Source: Fonsecaea monophora (Eukaryota > Ascomycota > Eurotiomycetes > Chaetothyriales > Herpotrichiellaceae). From it: 64,000 nucleotides of DNA. The notes beneath the pieces were generated by a model. The model ran no database searches and was not told the DNA's origin. It saw nothing but the letters and a program-made list of their open reading frames with translations. Both the position numbers and the translations under genes were made by a program. The stretch is taken from assembly GCF_001642475.1 (NCBI RefSeq), contig NW_019173943.1:310001-374000 (forward strand), written 5' to 3'. Positions 42,730 to 53,258 of the stretch are shown here, piece after piece (positions within the stretch are counted from its first letter, which is position 1; every line of letters begins with the position of its first letter).

Positions 42730-43477
42730 GAGGTAACTTGAAGGAGGGATCTTGGTGTGTGTCTGTGTGTTCGACAGGTTGTCGAGCTGATTGTTGTTGT
42801 CTCTGTCCTCTGAAGGATGTGAGCAAACGAATTGATTGAATTGATTGATTGACTGAATTAAAAGTCAGAAGTGATCTAATCCAATCGATCTACCTAGCTG
42901 ATAGTCCAGGACGAGGAAAATCCGTCTTTCAGTACTCGCCAAGGACGATGCTATGCCACTGGGCTACCTACCTACCTGTCTGAAGTACGGAGATAGGTAT
43001 CATTATTCACTGCGTTCATTACCCAACTTTCTGCTGCCTGCCTTCTACGTATCCGATGTGGTCTACGTATCCGATGTGCATTACCTCGTACATGTAAACA
43101 TGTTCTGTGTTCTGCGTTCTGTGTTATCGTCTCTTGTTGTTATGCTAGTCTAGACTACCTACTTGCATACCCACCCAAGGCAAAGAAAACCTGTTAACCG
43201 TTGCCACCTGCCCCGTCATATCATCAATAACATTACTAACATGCATATTTTATGGATTTAATCACGAGACCTTTTTCCCCCGGGGGAGAGGGCGAAACTT
43301 GGGGCAAAAAGAAATCCGAGGAAGGAACACAGACCAAGACGAGAGACATGAGGACACGACATGAGAGTGTATGGGGGTGGGGGTAAAAAAAAGGACAAGG
43401 TCAAGCAAGGCTTAAGTCCAATCGGCGCAAGTCAATAGAAAACCCATCGGCGATGCCTGAAAGAGGAAAAACAAAAT
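42730..43477. other. Intergenic, convergent between subtilase and P450 genes
   Basis: A 748-bp spacer between two 3' ends. It contains a short tandem direct repeat at 43044-43078, AT-rich and pyrimidine-rich stretches, and a short frame at 42953-43153 (66 codons, Val/Tyr-rich) that owes part of its length to that repeat. Confidence 0.5.
43044..43078 (+). repeat. 18-bp tandem direct repeat
   Basis: TCTACGTATCCGATGTG is present twice, at 43044-43060 and 43062-43078, separated by one G. Two perfect 17-bp copies; no function assigned. Confidence 0.85.
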
Positions 43478-45494
43478 TCAAACAACGACCCCCTCGCGCG
43501 GCTTGAACTGCACGATCGGCCCCTCGCGGTCGCTGATCAGCCAGTCCTTCAACTGGTACTCGGTGACCCTCTCGCGGCCGGGCTCGTTCCACTGGGGCCC
43601 GCCCTCGCCGCTGTGGTCGCCGGGCTTGAGGCGCGCGTCGAACAGCCACATGGCGCGCGCCACGGCGGTCAGCAGCTCCATGTAGGCCATGTTCTTGCCG
43701 ACGCAGCCGCGCGGGCCCGACGAGAAGGCGTGGAACGCGCTGCGGCACACCTCGACCGACGAGGGCGTCACGGTGAAGCCGGCGACGCGGGACGACGTCT
43801 CGGCATCCTCGGCGATCCAGCGCTCGGGGATGTACGAGAACGACTTGGGAAAGTACCGCTCGTTGTGGTGGATGGCGTAGATGGGCACCCCGACCGTGGT
43901 CCCAGCAGGGATGTCGTGCCCGTCGATGCGCGCCCCGCCCGCCAGCACGAGTCGGTCCAAGAGGCCCGGCACGGGCGGCGTCATGCGCATGGCCTCGTCG
44001 ACGCAGGCGCGCAGGTACGGCAAACTGGTCAGGCGGGCTGAGTAGCGGATATCCTCGACCGTGTCAAACGCGCCACGCACCTCGGCCTGCAGCCGCGCCA
44101 GCACGCGCTCGTCGCGCAGCAGGTAGAAGAACAGCCCCGACATGGCCGTCGAGCTCGTGTCGCTGCCCGCTCCGATCAACAGCGCCGCCTCGCCGATCAG
44201 GTCCTTGGGCATGAACCGGTCCCCTGTCTGCGGGTCCTTGGCGTGCAGTAAGTAATAGAAGAAGTCGCGCCGTCGGTCCTCCTCGGCTTTCTCTGCGTCT
44301 GCCTTTTCCACGGCGAACCGCTGCTCCACGTATACAGACACGTCCTGTCGGAAGCGGACCTTGTTGAGCAGGATCTTCGACCGCATCAACTTCCCAATCA
44401 CGGCGAGGCGGGCTGGTTTCATCAACGGGAAGAGGAGTTCGCGGATGGGGATGAAGGCGACCTATTTTTTTGGGACGAATTGTTAGTGCCGTTTCCACAT
44501 TTTAATGGAAGATGAGAAACAGGGAGAGACGGGATCTATCTCGAAGATTAGGAGGGGTGGATGGGGAATTCTCTGGAATGAGAAATCCCACCAGGCCGAG
44601 ACGCACCTGTTGTTGGAACCGAGAGCTCGAAAGGAGTAGTTCCGTGATATACGACGCCCCCGACTTCATGGCGTTGAAGCTCGCGCCGAAGCAGAGCTCG
44701 CCCAGCACATCGAGAGTCAGCAGGGTCGACCACTGTCCCATATCACGTTCTTTGCACCATGCTGCGGCAGGCTTCTCCCGTTTCCCTTCGTCGTCGCTAT
44801 TGCTATCACTGGCCTGACCGAGATAGGCGCACCATTTCCGAATTTGTTCGAGCATGTACTTGTCCAGGCTGTTCATGGCGCGGTCCGAGAAGGCGTTGTT
44901 GAGGAGCTTGCGCCGCGCGGCGTGGAGTTGGCGGTCCGAGATGACGTGCGTCGTGAGGCCCGGGTTGATCGTCTCACCCACGTGCGTCCAGCCCGTCTTG
45001 ATCACGTTGGCCTTCCGGTCCGTGTAGATGTCGTAGAGGGCTTGGGCGGTGCGGAAGGATAGTTTGTCGGGCCCGAACCGGACGATGTCGCCTGTCAAGT
45101 TTCCAGGTCAGTGTCCCGGTGTTCTTTGTCATCCCCGGCGCCTCCATGTCTGTCTCTTTATCCGTCTGTCTGAACCAGCCAGACCACCAGCGTGTGTATG
45201 GGTGTTTACTCACCATATTGCTCGTGTATCAGATGCAGGTCGATGTGCCTCCTCCCTTTCCAGGCGGACCTTGTTTCACACCATTGTGTCAACTTCCACA
45301 GCAGAGGTCCGGGATACTTGGCCAGTGGGTGGAAGTATAGTCGATAGATGGCAAGACCAATAAACTGTAACAGCGTTAGATGTGATTAGACAGCAGTGAG
45401 AAAACAAGAACGTTATTAGACAGGGAGGACTCACATAGACGACATTTGCTGCCGCGAGCACCGATAGCAAGTCTATCACTGAGAAGACGGCCAT
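43478..45494 (-). CDS. Cytochrome P450 monooxygenase, 4 exons
   Basis: Exons 45494-45435, 45364-45214, 45091-44607 and 44461-43478 give 559 residues; introns are 70, 122 and 145 bp. The N-terminus (VIDLLSVLAAANVVYFIGLAI) is a membrane anchor followed by YRLYFHPLAKYPGP, the proline-rich hinge. The I-helix oxygen-binding motif is GAGSDTSST, the K-helix ExxR is DEAMRMTPP, PERWI is the PERF-like motif, and the heme loop is FSSGPRGCVG with axial Cys485. All essential elements are there, so it should be an active ER-bound monooxygenase needing CPR. The fold and start resemble clan CYP members acting in fungal secondary metabolism (CYP65/CYP3-like); substrate unknown. No biosynthetic core gene is adjacent: neighbours are a protease and a 2.6-kb gap. 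Confidence 0.93.
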
Positions 45495-48078
45495 GGCTCT
45501 GTCTTTTCCCTTGTAGTATTACCCAGAAACGATCGCTATGGTGAGAAAATATAGGGGTGAAACTCGAAGCGCTACGGTAAGACCTTCAACGGACCGCGCG
45601 GAAATGAGTGATCTGTCGTGCTTCTTATACCATTTCGCACACCATCATGCTACTCCTCCAGGTACCTGTCTACCTGAATCACCCACGGGATGGGAGGAGG
45701 GATTTTGCCATGTTCGGCTGACTGTCAGACTCCTTGGCTCAAGAGCGCTTCGGTCAATCATGAAGCGGCCGGGAGACTTGAATGAGAGAAAAAGGGAGCC
45801 GAATCCGAAAAGCCAAGGTGGAGATAGAGAGGTTGTAGTAATCCTTCACCGTGTATACCCTGTGAGCAACCAGCTTGCTAGGCCTGGGTGATGTAACACT
45901 TCTCGAAATAGAGCTACTGGACATTACTCGCACTCGACTTTACCCCAGCAGATAGAGATGCAACCCAGGGGTTCCCGTCTGAACTCGGATCTCCACTGAT
46001 GAGAAACCCACATTTTCCCAGGAGGGATTTTGTTATGTCGTCCGAAGCATTACTCGTATAAGTTGTGCTGCTGATCGGCTGGGCGTGTTACAGGGGACAG
46101 GGTGGTTTGCGAAAGGGTTGAATGGTGTCCCACGCAAGATCCAGGCCACCACAAACAGACACACTGTACGTGTGGTGAGCAAAGCCGTTGTTCATCGCGT
46201 CGGATGTGGCGCGGCCTTGTATCAGCGTATCCAAAAGAGGCAAAGATTACAGCGCCATGACTGGCACTGCGCTCGCTTGGTAGATTTGGTTATAGTTTTT
46301 TTGCGGGCAGACCCAGGGGTGGTGACTTCAACATCAGCATTTAGTCACTAGCGGATGCCAGCGAAGAGACGAGATATCATGGTTGCAATGAAGGAAGGGG
46401 GGAAACGTGGATCCTAGAGACCCTCTACCTGATATAGTCATCCATGCTAGAATGGAGACATTTGCGCGAGTACCGGGTCCTTTTGTGCAGCTGCAGCCAG
46501 GCCGGTGCCGATGCTTGCACGGCTTCATCATCCGACCAAGATGTGATGAGAGCGGAGCGTCCATGTTGTGTCATCCTCCACCTTCCCACTTAAGGGGACG
46601 AGAATACGGACCCGCGGCGGGTGGGGGCCAGGGGGGACGCTATTGGACTTATTTGGGAAGGTTCCGTCGATTTAAGAAGTTGGTTGAGTGATATGAATGG
46701 GCTCTGTGAGATCATCATACGCCTGTCAAGCGCAGGAAGGGTGAGTATGTAAGAGGCTTGATTCCGCTACACTCTGCCAAGGGGTGTCAGCAAGTCTTGC
46801 ACGAGCAGGAAACGGTCAAGCGGCCGGGGAAAGATGCCCAGTGAAACAATTTGCCGAGCCGCGAAGGAGGATGCAACAGCAATTTTCTGCGGGGCTATGA
46901 AGAAATTGCTGGGCGTATACGGAGAAGTTATTCATGATATCCGTTGAGTGAGCTGATGGTCCGTGATGGAAACAAATTGTGATGGACGATAGTGGATGGT
47001 GGATGGTGGATGGCTGAGGGGTGGCGATCAGAGCCTCGTGGCCATAACCACACCACCGTCATCGTTGACTCGGATGAGGCATTACATGTTTCGGCCATAG
47101 TGTTATCACCAGTATTCAAACCGAGATGACGGGGATATTGGATCTCATTGTACGAGATTCTCGTGTCTGGGCGTGGCTTCGAGACGTAACACGCATAGCA
47201 ACGATTGTGATTCGTCGGGAATTTATCCAGGCAAGGGCAGCATGTCAGCAATGATGCTGACCCGGAATAAGCGAGCGGGAAACAAGTTGACCTATCAAGG
47301 TGAAGAGGACCTGGGCTTCATTGAGAGACGAAGAGGGTGACAGGGATGATATGGGTGTCTAGGTAGGGCATCTTGAAAAGGCAATAATGACAAGAGACAG
47401 GAAACAGGAAAGAAGACAGTGGTGAAGGAAAGAAAAGCACAGCCTCGTGAGCCTTGGCGAGACTGACGAGGCTGGAGAATCGAGCTTGTTATTGGTCAAT
47501 CAGAATCATCAACCACGAAAAGGAAGGAACAGAATAAGACCTTCTCTTTGTAGAAATATTCTAGAAATAAAAACGAACCGAATTTGAAATCGTTTAATTG
47601 GTGGGCTGATTTTCCCCCTCCATGTCCCTCTACCAGGTGGCTCGGTGGGTGCCAGGTACGCCACTCTGTCTCTCCTCATCCTCCTCCCAAACTCTCCCAT
47701 TTTCTCCAAAACCATCGGAAAAGGGTCAACAATGCCGTCGTCCACATCTACTGGGGCCCTATTTTTTTGGGCCCTTTACCCCAATTCCCTGCTTGTTGTC
47801 CGATCCCAGAGGATTACAGATTGATTTTGATTCGTGGTTCGCTCATATCAAACAAGACTGGACCAAGACTAGAACACATGGTGATTCTAACGCTTGGAAT
47901 TTCTGCATCTTCTACGTATCACCTGGACTAAAGTTGTTTGCTATACCACTGACACAGAGCCGCAATTCGCACTTACATAAGACCTGGAATGAGAAACCTC
48001 CTTCAGTTATAATCTTTCTCCCCCACTCGACTTTCCTCACCAATCTCCTCGAAGCTGGGTAGCAGCGGTCTGCAAAAG
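45495..48078. other. Largest gene-free interval (2.6 kb), divergent between P450 and hydroxyacid dehydrogenase
   Basis: No frame with a recognisable product. The word AGGAGGGATTTTG occurs at 45695-45707 and again at 46021-46033, within the region upstream of the P450. A (GTGGATG) repeat is at 46992-47013. The last 500 bp is the likely promoter of the dehydrogenase gene. Confidence 0.45.
46992..47013 (+). repeat. GTGGATG heptanucleotide repeat
   Basis: Three adjacent GTGGATG units in the gene-free interval between P450 and the dehydrogenase gene. Confidence 0.7.
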
Positions 48079-49154
48079 ATGGATTTATCAAAGATCTCGG
48101 GCCTAGGGTTCGTGGGATTAGGGGCCATGGGACTTCCCATGGCCGGCCACCTTGCTGCTAAGCTGCCCGAGAACGTGCACATGTACGTCTACGACATCAA
48201 TCAGTCGAGTGTGGACCAGCTGCACCACGACTACCCGGAGAGAGTGACCAAGTGTTCGAGCGCGAAAGAGGTGGCGGATAAATCAGTGAGTGATGGCGGT
48301 TGAGAAGGAGGCTCAAGCAAGAGCCGAGGAACAAAGATCTTGCTAACGTGTCACGCGGGGATTACCAGGATGTCATCATGACAATGCTACCCGAAGGGAA
48401 ACACGTCCGCCTGGTATATATGGAGGGTAGCGGCGACACGACCATCTGTTCCAGCGACGTCTCGGGGAAGCTGCTGATCGACTGCTCGACAATCGACACG
48501 GCCAGCAGCCTGGCAGTCAAGGACTATGTCAACCAGAAATTCCCCACGACAGCCTTCTACGACGCCCCTGTGAGTGGCGGCGTGGTGGGCGCGCAAAAAG
48601 GCACCATCGCCTTCTTCCTGGGCTGTGACGGCGCGGACCCGAACTTGTCTCAACTCACCCGCCTGTTGAGCCTGATGGGCAAGGAAGTGATCCCATGCGG
48701 CGGCCCGTCCAAGGGCCTCGCGGCCAAGCTGTCCAACAACTACCTCTCGGGGATTATCGCCATCGCCGTCTCCGAGGCCATGGACATGGGGATGCGCTCG
48801 GGTTTGGATCCGCGGGTGCTGCACAAGGTCTACGGCGCGGGCACGGCGCAGAACACCATCTGCGACCGCTTCTGCCCCGTGCCGGGTGTGTACGCCGAGG
48901 CACCGTCGTCCAAGGGATACACCAATGGTTTCAAGGTGCAGTTGATGCGCAAGGACTTCTCGCTGGCTCTGGAGATGGCCAAGCGCGTCGGCGCCAACAA
49001 CGTCCTGGGCGAGGCTGGCCTGGCCACCTACGACGGCGCCAGCAAGGATCCCCGGTGCATGGATCTGGACTCTCGGGTGGTGTTTCGGTACTTGGGCGGA
49101 AACGAGGATTGGCAAAAGGACGCCGACGAGGCTACGGCCAGCAAGCTGTCATGA
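48079..49154 (+). CDS. 3-hydroxyisobutyrate dehydrogenase-family (beta-hydroxyacid) dehydrogenase
   Basis: Exons 48079-48285 and 48369-49154 (83-bp intron) give 330 residues. The NAD-binding start is GLGFVGLGAMGLPMAGHLAA; the join restores ADKSDVIMTMLPEG. DAPVSGGVVGAQKGT is the substrate-binding segment and GLAAKLSNNYLSG carries the catalytic Lys; KDFSLALEMAK lies in the helical C-terminal domain. The family oxidises 3-hydroxyisobutyrate (valine degradation) or related beta-hydroxyacids with NAD or NADP. There is no obvious mitochondrial presequence, unlike true HIBADH, so cytosolic or peroxisomal relatives are possible. The C-terminus reads ASKLS, that is, an SKL tripeptide one residue from the end, which would not itself work as PTS1. 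Confidence 0.9.
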
Positions 49155-50254
49155 TTTGATGATACTATACCAATGTTATACTGGGTACATGGTCACGTAT
49201 TACTTGGAACCTAGAAATAGAGAGTGTGTTCGGCAGGGAGAGATGGTAGAGCAAGAAGGATTGATATTCTCTGTCTCATTCTGGCTGTATGTAAACTCCC
49301 TCCAGCCTTGCCACTTTGCGGACATATCTACACATCGGTACCATCTAATCTTGTACTCGGTATACTGGTGACCATTCCGATCGTCTCTCGCTGCACTGCT
49401 ACGATAATGGCTTGCTTACCTTGTGTCCAATCGCGTCGACCCCCAATCCTCTTCACCAACGTCCCTTTTCCCCCCTGACGTGTATGGCTCTCCCCTTTTC
49501 CACCATCTTGCGCCCTTGCAAGCCTCTCGCCCTCTTCCCGTCGCCACCACCATTTGTTCCCGTCCCCTTTCCCGCTATTCCACCCACCGTTCTCACACGA
49601 AAGGTGTTTGTGCGTTGCTCGGTATGGTTGGGGAATGGGTTTCCGAAAGAATTGGAGAAAAGGGATTTTGGAGAAAGAAAAAAAAAGTGCCGAGGCGGAG
49701 TGGATGACTCGCCCCGATTACGGAGCACGGCACGATAATTGGATTCGGGTGGCATGGTGGGGTAACCAAACAGACACAGAGAGTAGAGAGGGAGGGACGA
49801 CGGACGCAAGACGAATGCGTGTCAATGGAATGAATTGTCTTCCTAGAGGGATGGAGGGGGAGGGGAAGAAGGAAAGGAAAAAGGTTTTGTCTTGTTTGGG
49901 CTTTTTTTTTATTCTTCCCTTTCTTTTTTTTGTTCTCTCTTGTAGTTTGCTAAAGAAAAGGTATATACATACTGTAGGTTACATTGTCAGCAAATTAGTC
50001 AGGAAGCCAATCGATCACTCAGTCAGTCACTCCGTCAGTCAGTCAGTCCACTTTATCTCCAACTCGAGAGAGGAGTAAATAAAAAGAGAGACACTGACAA
50101 ACTCCGCGTTGACAATTCACAGAAGAAAAGAGAAGAGAAGCCAGAAAATACATTGAGCAGACAGTTATACTCGGGCACATCCCTCCTTCACCACCACAAG
50201 GCAAGCACCCCAGATCTATATCGACCACCCCTCCCAGTTCAATCCAAAACAAAC
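49155..50254. other. Intergenic, 1.1 kb, pyrimidine- and purine-rich
   Basis: It holds C/T-rich stretches (49440-49600), A/G-rich stretches (49670-49880) and a CAGT repeat at 50018-50048. It contains the promoter of the CMD-family gene; no further gene recognised. Confidence 0.5.
50018..50048 (+). repeat. CAGT tetranucleotide repeat
   Basis: CAGTCAGT units interrupted once by CACTCCGT. Simple repeat about 200 bp upstream of the CMD gene start. Confidence 0.7.
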
Positions 50255-50737
50255 ATGTCTTCCTCAAACACCCAAAAACCCACATCCAGCGTGGACCCAG
50301 CCCTGCGCCCATTCCACGAAGACCTCTTCCAGGCCGGCCTCAATGTGCGCCGCGCCGTGGTGGGCGATGCGTACGTGGACCGCGCACTGGCCAACGGGTC
50401 GACCGAGTTCTCGCGGGTTGGTCAGGAGCTGGTGACCGAGTTCTGCTGGGGCTACGCGTGGACGCGGCCGGGTCTGTCACGCCGCGACCGCAGCCTGCTC
50501 AACATCGGCATGCTGATGGCGCTGAACCGCGCGCCCGAGCTAGCCGTGCACGTCCGCGGCGCCCGCAACAACGGCCTCAGCGAGGAGGAGATCCGCGAGG
50601 CCATCATCCACGCCACCACCTACTGCGGTGTTCCCGCCGGCGTTGACGCTTTCAAGACCGCCGAGAAGGTCCTCAACGACATGGCCGAGAAGGGTGAGAT
50701 GCCTAGACAACTGGCCGCCAAGAGCAAGGATGCTTGA
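50255..50737 (+). CDS. Carboxymuconolactone decarboxylase (CMD)-family protein
   Basis: A single exon of 160 residues from ATG 50255. The CMD core is visible as LVTEFCWGYAWTRPGLSRRDRSL (start of the conserved helix pair), NIGMLMALNRAPELAVHVRGA and GLSEEEIREAIIHATTYCGVPAG. This last segment is the usual CMD signature; the CxxC of the AhpD-type redox subgroup is absent, so the protein fits the 4-carboxymuconolactone decarboxylase/gamma-carboxymuconolactone branch or an uncharacterised relative. The bacterial enzyme acts in the protocatechuate branch of the beta-ketoadipate pathway; fungal homologues are often unassigned. It is cytosolic by sequence and probably oligomeric. Neighbours offer no clear pathway link apart from the alpha/beta hydrolase at 63731. 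Confidence 0.88.
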   Translation: MSSSNTQKPTSSVDPALRPFHEDLFQAGLNVRRAVVGDAYVDRALANGSTEFSRVGQELVTEFCWGYAWTRPGLSRRDRSLLNIGMLMALNRAPELAVHVRGARNNGLSEEEIREAIIHATTYCGVPAGVDAFKTAEKVLNDMAEKGEMPRQLAAKSKDA

Positions 50738-51854
50738 ATATGTTAGGAGGCATACCATGCCCGCATTGTCACGGTTCAAATGACGAGATGACGGGAAGAA
50801 AAGGAAAAGAATAGATGAGAAAGGGAACATTGGTGGATGGTGGACGGAAGAGGCAGAAAGAACCTGTGAAGACTGAACGGGCTGCTTCCCTGGTGGAGTG
50901 ATTGGTTTGGAGGTCAGTACCTTCACGTATATACCTCGTATATAGCCCCTGAACTGTCCATCTTTTCACTACTCTTGTGTTGATCAGACTCCCGCTCCAC
51001 CTCAAGCCGCACCACGATGGCCCATTGTAACTCATCGGCCAATGCGATACCAGTCTCGCCAGTCAATTACTCCGTTTGACCTTGGCCATCTTCCCATTGC
51101 TGAGCTCATCCTCCACAGTTGTCCAGAAGAGCTGTCTCATCCTCATGGTTATCGTGGGAGCACCTACCTGCTCGTTTGGAGGCCATGCAGCTGTCCCGCC
51201 CTTCAACCTGTATGCATCCTCTTCACTCCCAGACATGATCATTCCTTGGGTACGCAGACCGTTCTCGACCATGTGTTTGGGACCTACTCCCCCAGGTCCA
51301 GGGTGCTCGAAAGGTCTCTTGCCCTTGGGCAATCAATGCACTGGCGGGAAAGGTCTGGTTCACGCCTTTGAGGGCTCTGAGGGCGGCATATCAGAGTGCT
51401 GCAAAGCTGGAGGCTTGCATTAGTAAGTCCCTACCACACGAGTTGCAACACTTTTGTTAAGGCTCCCAGAGAGGCCACCGGTAGATATAAAGATATAGAT
51501 TGCTAGCCAACTGATGGATGGCAGCTACAGGAGGTGTAACACAGAAGTTATCTACAGTGTTGGGGGAGTCCTCGGTAAGACAGCTCCCAGCGTGAGATAG
51601 GTAGGCCGTGCGCTCTTGGCACATCCAGGGTCACGTGAGGGATCCCAGGGAAGGCAGTGCAGGCCGTGACAGACAGGCTGAGACGCGGGCGGCTGCATCT
51701 GAAACACATGCGGCATGCCAAGCCTGAATAAAGGGGTCGCGCAGGGGGGATTCCTTGGATACCTTGACACTATGTTCTCTAGCCTCAAAAGAGAGTATTT
51801 ACGCAGTTCAACTCACGCCAATATGCCCCTCCTATCCAGCTAACCTCCTCCGTC
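50738..51854. other. Intergenic, 1.1 kb
   Basis: It lies between the CMD and APH-fold genes. Overlapping short frames on both strands near 51063-51423 are not recognised. No repeat or RNA gene was identified. Confidence 0.45.
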
Positions 51855-53258
51855 ATGTCGTCTCCAGTCTTCACCGACACGAATCTAGACTACGATGATG
51901 AATCATGGGACCAAAGTGTGCAGATTTACGATACATGGAAGAGCAAGCTTCTCAAAAGGGACAACCTCCTCAAGATTGGGAAACTAATAGACAAATACAG
52001 AGGTGGCGTTCCCGACACGCTGTCAAGTCCCCAGAAAGGAGCCTTCAATGCCTGGATTCGCTTGAAGTTTGTCGATGGCGGCTCAGCAGTCATGCGAATT
52101 CCACTACCCGGGAAGACAATGTTTCCGGCAGAGAAGACCCAACGTGAGGTGGATGTGATGCGATATCTGTCGGACAAGACCAGCCTGCCGGTTCCCCTTG
52201 TACTGCATTTGGGCACAGCTGAGGAGAGTCCAAATGGGCTGGGTCCCTTTATCATCATGGAGTTTATCGAACACGAATGTGACCTCGTTGATGCGCTCAA
52301 TACACCGGATATCCCATACGAGGAACGGCCAATTCTGGATCCGTACATATCCAGCGAACGACTCCATTTTGTATACAGGCAAATGGCCGATGTCATGCTC
52401 CAGTATTCCAAACACACCTTTATGAAGATCGGAAGCATCTCATCTTCCGACGAAGGTGATTCATGGGTTGTCAGCCACCGCCCTCTGACATTGAACATGA
52501 ACGAGCTAGTCCAACTAGGCAACGTCTCCCCGGATGCTCTCCCCCAAGGCCCATTCGAAACGTCGACATCTTACTACACAGCACTTGCCTCCATGCATAT
52601 AGCACATCTCAAAGCTCAACGTGTTAGTGGGATGCAAGCCACGGAATTCCGGCGAAAATACATTGCGAGATGTCTCTTCCATAGACTGGCGAGGGAGGGC
52701 CGATTTTCCAAATACGGCGACCGAGGGCCATTTCCTCTGGTCAACGATGATTTCAGGCCTGCAAACGTCCTGTCGAACGCCGAATTTCAGGTCACAGGAG
52801 TAGTGGACTGGGAATTCACCTACGCGGGGCCTCGCGAATTCGCTTACAGTGCACCAGTCTGGCTTCTTCTTGAGCTGCCCGAGTACTGGCCGGATGGACT
52901 GGACGATTGGACGCACGTCTACGAGCAACGCCTTCCCATCTTCCTAACGGCAGTGCGTGAGAGCGAAACCGCGGCCATCAAGGGGGGGACATTGCGGGAA
53001 GAACAATGCCTCTCGCAATTCATGGACGACAGCTGGAAGACGGGTGATTTTTGGGTCACTTATGCGGCAAGGCGATGCTGGGCGTTCGACATGGTTTATT
53101 GGGTCAAGATTGATAAAAGGTTTTTTGGAGTTGGGACCGTCGATGATCGTCTGGAACTTTTGACTATGGAGGAGAAAACAGAATTGGACCAGCTGCTGAA
53201 CAGGATGTTCAAAGCAAGTACTTCAGGAGATGGCGATGGATTTTGTCAAAGTGGATGA
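51855..53258 (+). CDS. APH-fold phosphotransferase-like protein with altered catalytic loop
   Basis: An intronless ORF of 467 residues. The APH-type kinase core is visible: FNAWIRLKFVDGGSAVMRIP (beta strands; no clear beta-3 lysine), EKTQREVDVMRYL (helix C-like Glu), PFIIMEFIEHECDL (hinge), FPLVNDDFRPANVL (catalytic loop) and GVVDWEFTYAGP (Mg-binding Asp). The catalytic-loop His is Asn while the Asp and Asn of HxDxxxxN remain; activity is thus possible but uncertain. This belongs to the large fungal APH-domain family (PF01636), whose substrates are mostly unknown. It differs strongly from the AIM9-like gene at 10540, so they are distant paralogues. Confidence 0.85.
   Translation: MSSPVFTDTNLDYDDESWDQSVQIYDTWKSKLLKRDNLLKIGKLIDKYRGGVPDTLSSPQKGAFNAWIRLKFVDGGSAVMRIPLPGKTMFPAEKTQREVDVMRYLSDKTSLPVPLVLHLGTAEESPNGLGPFIIMEFIEHECDLVDALNTPDIPYEERPILDPYISSERLHFVYRQMADVMLQYSKHTFMKIGSISSSDEGDSWVVSHRPLTLNMNELVQLGNVSPDALPQGPFETSTSYYTALASMHIAHLKAQRVSGMQATEFRRKYIARCLFHRLAREGRFSKYGDRGPFPLVNDDFRPANVLSNAEFQVTGVVDWEFTYAGPREFAYSAPVWLLLELPEYWPDGLDDWTHVYEQRLPIFLTAVRESETAAIKGGTLREEQCLSQFMDDSWKTGDFWVTYAARRCWAFDMVYWVKIDKRFFGVGTVDDRLELLTMEEKTELDQLLNRMFKASTSGDGDGFCQSG

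Noticed and set aside
42953..43153. 66-codon frame with repeated YVSDV
   Set aside because: The repeat is just the 18-bp tandem DNA duplication read in frame; no other support.
48387..49115. Minus-strand open frame of 242 codons opposite the hydroxyacid dehydrogenase
   Set aside because: Antisense shadow of a GC-rich exon; no domain, composition dominated by His, Gln and Val.
51063..51423. Overlapping frames on both strands (89-115 codons) between the CMD and APH-fold genes
   Set aside because: No domain, no splice partner found, and both strands are open at once.
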